DNA of 7,407 nucleotides from an uncultured Bacillaceae bacterium (GTDB lineage: Bacteria > Bacillota > Bacilli > Bacillales > Caldibacillaceae): positions 1-7,407 of the forward strand of contig CALGAD010000136.1 in NCBI GenBank assembly GCA_937951955.1, given 5' to 3'. The position numbers were made by a program, and so were the translations under genes. This document shows, one piece after another, positions 6,422-7,407 of this stretch. Numbering within the stretch: position 1 is the stretch's first letter; every line of letters begins with the position of its first letter. The notes below the pieces were generated by a model. The model was not told the DNA's origin, made no database searches, and saw only the letters and a list, made by a program, of their open reading frames with translations.

Positions 6422-7168
6422 TTACTTCCAGCAACTACGAGCTGTTACTTTGAATTGAGTGACCGTCGCGTTTCCTTCGACCGATATCGATAAACGATTT
6501 GCACCAGGAACTAAAACCGGCATGTCGATATTGTCAATGTCATTTAAAGCCGATTCTTGAGTGCCATCCGCTTTTATGATGTAAGCAGTAACGAATTTAG
6601 AATCCAATACAAGCGTTTCTCCGGCCGCAAGCTCCCCGGTAAAAGTAATATCCGCGTTATCAGTCACCAGCTGAATTGAACCGCCTACATTAGACCCTTG
6701 AATTTCGATCTTTGGATAAGACACCGCCGTCCCTTTCCGGTCAAGCGTATAGGTTCCCGGACCATTCCATGACATCACGTCGTCCTCAATGGCGTACCAA
6801 TATGGATCAGGACAGAAAAACTGGATTTCCCCCTGACCGACCGTCGCGATTTCATCCAGGACGGACTCATCGGCCAAAATTCCTTCAATGAATTTGTCCG
6901 GCTCATCCGAAAATATCATCGGAACAGGTTCTTCGGTGTCCAAATAAACCGCTAATTCACGAACCAAAGACCGGTAACTTTGATGATCCTTTTCATGCAA
7001 AGTGACTTCCACTGGCAACAAAATAGGACCGTCTCTTTTTTCAAAAAAGAAAGCACCAGGACGCCCATAAATCTCCTTAGTGCTTAGGTGCCGCGGTGCG
7101 AGAATTGGCCGGCCAACATTATTCACAATGAGAAGGTCGCTCAAATCGTGACCATTAAACGTCAGCAT
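6422..7168 (-). CDS. dit: Distal tail protein (Dit)
   Basis: A 248-residue protein of the Sipho_tail family (SPP1 gp19.1-like), about the usual length. The N-terminal half has the family pattern: LTFNGHDLSDLLIV at 2-15, the STKEIYGRPGAFFF segment at 29-42, ILLPVEVTLHEKD at 49-61, a helix around SYRSLVRELAVYL, and the diagnostic QFFCPDPYWY at 116-125. The C-terminal half (about 150-245) is a galectin-like sandwich (YPKIEIQG, LSISVEGNATVTQF). Dit forms a hexameric ring joining the tail tube to the tip and carries the hub protein. The start ATG shares one base with the tape measure stop (TAATG), and AAGGGGTGG lies 6 bases upstream, so translation is likely coupled to the tape measure gene. Confidence 0.93.
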   Translation of the reverse strand: MLTFNGHDLSDLLIVNNVGRPILAPRHLSTKEIYGRPGAFFFEKRDGPILLPVEVTLHEKDHQSYRSLVRELAVYLDTEEPVPMIFSDEPDKFIEGILADESVLDEIATVGQGEIQFFCPDPYWYAIEDDVMSWNGPGTYTLDRKGTAVSYPKIEIQGSNVGGSIQLVTDNADITFTGELAAGETLVLDSKFVTAYIIKADGTQESALNDIDNIDMPVLVPGANRLSISVEGNATVTQFKVTARSCWK

Positions 7169-7407
7169 TAAAAACCACCCCTTGAACGAATTCTGGATCG
7201 TTGAATATGGCCCAATTCGCGGTCCATATACGGTGCGGTAACACGAGCAATCTCGCGACCATCCAGATTGACCGGCACAACAACCTCTTTAGGCCCATTG
7301 TAGACCGTAAATTCTCTTAAATCGCTTCCGCCCTGAGAGAGCTGGGCATGGCTTTTCCCAATTTCTCTCGCATACCGCATGCTGACGTCATGAGGTATGA
7401 CTTGAGT
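7168..7407 (-). CDS. Tail tape measure protein, C-terminal end (partial)
   Basis: The frame continues past the internal ATG at 7380 to the right edge without a stop, adding nine codons (TQVIPHDVS), so 79 residues are visible and the start lies outside. The segment around VVVPVNLDGREIARVTAPYMDREL is the typical end of tape measure proteins of Gram-positive siphophages and prophages. The position directly before Dit agrees. Tape measure proteins set tail length and are ejected during infection; none of the long helical or transglycosylase parts are in this window. Confidence 0.85.
   Translation of the reverse strand, partial: TQVIPHDVSMRYAREIGKSHAQLSQGGSDLREFTVYNGPKEVVVPVNLDGREIARVTAPYMDRELGHIQRSRIRSRGGF

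Noticed and set aside
1..7407. CCAGG on the plus strand is several times more frequent than CCTGG (roughly 33 against 8 by eye)
   Set aside because: All genes lie on one strand and CCTGG arises from common codon pairs there (CCT-GGN, NNC-CTG-GAN). Coding bias explains it without a special signal.
1..7407. CRISPR array, tRNA, riboswitch, att site or terminator
   Set aside because: The window is coding from edge to edge with gaps of at most 13 bases, and I saw no spaced repeat array, cloverleaf or GC-rich hairpin followed by a T run.

Overview
The window is a block of tail genes from a tailed phage or prophage. Every gene reads on the minus strand, and both window edges cut through genes. Strong purine-rich ribosome sites (AAGGGGTGG, AAGGGGGG), a TTG start, short overlaps and the families present all point to a siphovirus of a Gram-positive, Bacillaceae-like host. 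No integrase, att site, repressor or host gene is visible, so I cannot say whether it is an integrated prophage or a free phage.

In transcription order (right to left) the layout is: the last 79 residues of a tape measure protein (7407-7168); a distal tail protein, Dit (7168-6422); a 345-residue baseplate or fibre protein with a beta-sandwich domain (6408-5371); a Tal/gp27-like 'prophage endopeptidase tail' protein (5365-3878); a 66-residue mini-protein (3875-3675); a 267-residue structural protein whose N-terminus is a duplicate of the mini-protein (3668-2865); and a very large protein open to the left edge (2868-1, at least 956 residues). The seven frames are joined by TAATG or TTGA overlaps or gaps of 2 to 13 bases. 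This fits one polycistronic late operon with translational coupling. I see no promoter or terminator inside the window.

The large left-hand frame is the most important item. It starts at TTG and has no stop in the window, so an ATG-to-stop search of this window would miss it and leave about 2.9 kb looking empty. Translated in full, it begins with most of a glycoside hydrolase family 18 barrel of the YaaH/SleL type, including the D-x-E catalytic motif, MSYD and the YGRRW strand. It then runs through about 600 residues that hold at least two beta-sandwich modules resembling carbohydrate-binding domains. At the left edge it returns to a sequence that looks like the last strand of the same GH18 barrel (GVGMWTIGQEDP). 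I infer a tail-tip glycosidase with sugar-binding modules inserted into its catalytic barrel.

Together the genes describe a tail tip: tape measure, Dit hub ring, a Tal-like hub with a lectin-like C-terminus, several receptor-binding candidates, and a tail-borne glycosidase likely to act on host surface glycan or peptidoglycan. The whole window is coding; there is no stretch of 300 bases without a gene.
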